From Valencia hispanica (taxonomy: Eukaryota; Chordata; Actinopteri; Cyprinodontiformes; Valenciidae): a stretch of DNA of 64,000 nt. A program made the position numbers and the translations under genes. Positions 60,140-64,000 of this stretch are shown here, piece by piece; the first letter of the stretch is position 1; each line of letters opens with the position of its first letter. The DNA lies in contig OY747705.1 of assembly GCA_963556495.2 (NCBI GenBank), positions 21,664,501-21,728,500 on the forward strand, in the 5' to 3' direction. The notes beneath the pieces were generated by a model, which was not told the DNA's origin, searched no databases, and saw only the letters and a list, made by a program, of their open reading frames with translations.

Positions 60140-62595
60140 AGAAGAAAAAAAAAATCACACACTTTTCATTTGCTGTCTCCCGAGCTGGCAAGTTGCCAAG
60201 CTTCACATAAATTTGGTGCAGTGCCTTTCACAGCCCTTCTGCAGGTACAGTAATGCAAACACTGGAGAAACAGAGGATTCAGTAGATCCAGCACTTTTAG
60301 TAACAAATCACACGGGCGAGGAGGAAATACATTAGAGGAGGTTGTGTGTCCCCTAATCAAGGCGATGAAGCAGACGTTTCATACTGTAAACTCAAATTAC
60401 CACCTCACGGTTGTATGCCTCCACCCACCAATCAAGCTGCAGTTCATATTCATGTTTTCATTTTTGCCCATTAATGGGAGTTTTTCCCCCCATCCAGGCT
60501 CAAGGTCTAAGGGTATGTTGTTTGCTGTGGAAACTGTGGATTTGAGGCTGAAAGGATGTATAAGTAAGTGAGATTTTAAGTAAAATAAAATCGTTTCTTA
60601 CCTGCAGCAGACAGTGGTCAAAGCAACCTGAGAGGGTAATTACAATAGGACGACGAGGCTAACTGCTACTACATGTAGGGGCCACTGAACTGTGAATGTT
60701 ACGTCAGGAAAGTCTTGGGAACTCAGTTCGATTGGGGAGGGAGTGCTTAAAAGTTTTAACTTTCAAAAGCGGACAAAACCTCCTGGACAGTCATGGAGTT
60801 GCAACAGCTGCTCGTTTAGTAAGGTTTTTCGAGTTTCCAATGTCTAACTTATAGTTGGAAATTGTCCTGACTGTTTTTAAGCTTGTCACCATTGACTTTA
60901 ACACACACTGAGAAGCTAGCTTTACTCATTTTTAAGGCAGCTTTTGAAATGTTGCTTCGAAGTTAAAGGCCTTAATGTGTATTACAGTGCAAAGGCTCGT
61001 CTACCAAGGGTTTTAAAAGTTCCAATTTCAACAAGGCATTATCATGCGATCGCAACGAAAGCAACAGAGTGGGCAGATTTATTTTTATTTTTATGGAGCA
61101 TAAGTTAAAGCAGCACTGCACCCTCCCCCACCTGTTGCTTCATCCAGCTGGCTAAAAGAAGGCTCCTACACTTTCCCCTCACTTACAAGAAAGCTTAATT
61201 CAGCCGCTTGGAATTTTTTCTGGTCGCAAAAAAACGACACTTATAGGTCTTATGCAGGTGATGCTGTTTTAGAACTACACCTCGCACGCTTTATGCAGTG
61301 TGCCTATTAAGCAGGAGACTCCATAAGGTTATTCTTGCGAAAAGCTCATTACAGCCAACATATACTGCCACTTTCTACCACAGCTAAGACACCGAGAGAA
61401 AAAAGATTTAGGCATAACCTTTTCTTTCCAACTGATTGGCAGTGGGACTTGTCAAGTGTTCACTAAGTCTGTCAAAAATGTAAATTTTCACAAATGATGC
61501 TGGTGACCACACAGTGTCTTTCTTTAAATTTTTTTTTATCTTTTCTAATATGTCATATAAAACCTTTGATATATTTTCCCCAACACAGCCTCCCTTGTCT
61601 TAGTAACAAGATAAAATAGCTCTGAGAATCTGCTCCTTCGCTATTGCTCTCTGCCACCAGCTGAACAAAGCAAAAGCAGTGAGCTGAGCCTTCGACATGG
61701 AAACAAAAGCTCACTCTAAATGCACGGTAGTTGAGATTGTTTAAAAAGTCACATGATATGCTACAATGTGCTTATAGAAACAATCCTTTGGCTCTGGCAC
61801 GTCTAGGAAAATCTATCTTCTTCAATAATATGAGCAATTGTACACTAATTCAGAAAAAAGTGAGGAACACCACACAAAGAACCAGCACATCGGCATCTAG
61901 CTCAAACACAGCTTGCTACATGGGAGGGGTAAAAATTTAAACCTTCAGTTTTTGAACAGGAAGAACTCTATATTCAGGTATCAATAAAAAAAAAACTATT
62001 AAAAGCATTTACATTTTAATTTGGATCACCAGAACCTAAATATACATATTTGGTCGATGTATGCAGCCTATGCCTTTAGGGTATATATGGAAGCAATGTT
62101 CTTTTTTGCAACTTTTTGCATTTTACCAGTTCTCATTAAACATTTTTGAAGTGTGGAGAGATTCCAACACAAGTGTCCAATCCAGCATTTGTTTTTTTTA
62201 ACTAGCAGAAGTCATTTTTGACAAACAGTGCCATGCAAAAGAAACCAGCAGAAATCCAAATGGTGCCGGATGTAGAGTGGCAACATGTAAGCATGCAGCC
62301 GTGTATGTATGCATGCACTCATTGACACAACCTTGACCAGCAGATTTTATTATACGACCCAGAAAAGATCATTTACACACATGCTTCCACGCCCTTTTAC
62401 ACCCCCACTGGCCCCTTGATTCTCTTCACCACCCCCCTCCTTCCCACATCTCCTCTTTGCCCTCTCTCCCACCCCCTTTTACTGCTCCAGCACAAGAACC
62501 TGAACGCACACACACACACACACACACAACCCCATGAGGAGAAATGGGGTGGTTTGCCTCTGTTATCTCCTCTCTACTACACACACCATCTCTCT

Positions 62596-62735
<140 letters not shown>

Positions 62736-63090
62736 TAGAGCCATGCCCCCTTCTGTCTTTCTACCCCTTGCTTAACTTACTCCCACTTCTCTTACTCTAT
62801 TTCTCCTCCCCCTCCCTCAACAGCCTTCAGCCAATGGTGTCTCAGAGAAGCTGTTGTCATGGTGACGGGGCTCCTGTCTGCGCTCTGTCCCTCAGGCATC
62901 CCAGATCCAGAGAACACCGTGGTGTTTACGTGAGACCGGAGGAGAGGAGAGAACAGGGCCGTGGATAGACGTGTGTCGGAGGCAGCAGACGGAGAGGATG
63001 GAGAAATGGAAGGATTAAAAACAATTCTTCCACTTTAACCAGCTTTTGTTCTGTCTTGTCTTTGGGTTCAAAAGATGTATAGTATATTTA

Positions 63091-63091
63091 C

Positions 63092-63120
<29 letters not shown>
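63091..63120. repeat. (TG)n microsatellite
   Basis: About 15 TG units followed by imperfect ones. Confidence 0.95.
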
Positions 63121-63126
<6 letters not shown>

Positions 63127-63829
63127 TGCGTGCATGTGTGTGTGTCACATGGCCTTGCAGACACCCAGGCATCTCACACCCCTATTCCTGGCACCTCCAC
63201 CCAATCTCTGACCTTTCCTGGACTCCAGCAGGCACATTCACACAGGCTTGACCCAGTGCACAATCACGACTCTTCATATGCTTGCACAAACAAATACACA
63301 CATTGGCTTAAGATCATATAACCAGCACAAAAGGTTTGCACCTGGTGTGACCTAAAATAAAGTCCTCCATAGAGAAACAGTGACAGAGTCTCAGCTGTAA
63401 CCAGTGTGCCACTCTCGCATTAAACGTGTTCACCGTTTCCCCAAATGACTCAATGTGGACCAGATCTGGACCCATTTCCACTATTAGATGTCTAAAGAGT
63501 ATTTTTCCTTTACCTGCAGATCTTTTTAGATTTAGAATGGTGCAGCTTTTCCAGCCTTTACGGCAGTCGCAGCGCGGCAGTAATTGTGGTTTACGGCAGG
63601 ACTCAGTAAACGTACTGGCTGTTTCTACAGAGAGAATGCAGCCCCCAGAAAAACAGACAAATGCAGGGCTGAGAATATAAAACTATAGGTTTAAAGAGTA
63701 AAGATAAACAGAACTGCTTTGTCTAAACTAGGAGAGCAGATAACAATTTTATACAGATTGAAAGGACTCCAACGCCTTCATTGTTCACATGGGAAGGTAA
63801 AACTGGTTTCTCTACTATTTTCCAATATA

Positions 63830-64000
63830 TTTTTGACAAAGCTTTACTAAAAAAAATATTTAGCTTTCTTCAACTCTGACCAGTTTCCCTGTCCCTGCTG
63901 AAGCAAAGCATCTCTGCGGGATGATGAAGCCACCACCGTATTTCATGATGGGGATGCGTGTTCAGGGATGGAGGCCAAAATGATCAATCCTAATTCTATC
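63830..64000 (-). mobile_element. Tc1 remnant cut by the window edge
   Basis: ccctgtccctgctgaagcaa agcatctctgcgggatgatg aagccaccaccgtatttcat gatggggatgcgtgttcagg matches the reverse strand of the Tc1 transposase around the first and second catalytic blocks. It continues past base 64000. Confidence 0.72.

Noticed and set aside
59427..60253. Val-Cys and Thr-His repeat peptides
   Set aside because: Translations of CA/TG microsatellites.
60600..60650. Possible small minus-strand exon between a ctctcag acceptor and a gtaag donor
   Set aside because: The 26-bp product does not match any SSBP segment and the splice signals alone are too common.
61430..61510. Weak similarity to the end of the small Tc1/mariner-type family
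   Set aside because: Too few matching bases and no partner end or TA duplication.

Overview
This window looks like ordinary nuclear DNA of a ray-finned (teleost) fish. The evidence is one vertebrate-type spliced gene with small GT-AG exons in large introns, many Tc1-like transposons, L2-like and L1-like LINE copies, CACTA-, hAT- and ISL2EU-like fragments, and long CA, CT and TA microsatellites. No rRNA, tRNA, CRISPR array or bacterial-type operon was recognised.

The one confident host gene lies on the minus strand and is a member of the single-stranded DNA-binding protein family (SSBP2/3/4), most like ssbp4. Twelve coding exons were placed between 33757 and 5946. Their phases join without conflict into 852 bases (284 codons), from the start of the Pro/Gly/Met-rich region almost to the C terminus. 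The N-terminal LisH/LUFS exons are expected beyond base 64000 and the short last exon to the left of base 1; neither was found. So 33758-64000 and about 1-5945 are read as introns.

Layout. 1-3549: a decayed plus-strand spliced gene remnant, a 69-bp tandem repeat and a CACTA-type terminus. 3770-5860: pieces of Tc1, a THAP-domain remnant, a reading frame like the ISL2EU-associated SWIM/YqaJ protein, and a 604-bp palindromic element. 5946-6744: four ssbp4 exons. 7180-8781: an almost intact Tc1 element with one nonsense codon. 9447-16167: seven ssbp4 exons with an L2 fragment. 16251-33667: the largest bounded intron, with an interrupted Tc1 copy, an L2 copy, non-autonomous elements and an AT microsatellite. 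33668-33757: the most N-terminal exon found. 33758-64000: intron with more Tc1 relics, a 7.6-kb L1-type LINE (45907-53541) bounded by a 15-bp target-site duplication and a poly(A) tail, a 36-bp perfect palindrome, and long microsatellites from 56 to 63 kb.

Nothing here makes a convincing new multi-gene system. The points most worth checking are the LINE with its very GC-rich 3' region, the CACTA end next to a decayed fish-specific gene, the palindromic element beside the YqaJ-type frame, and the nearly intact Tc1 transposase inside the gene.
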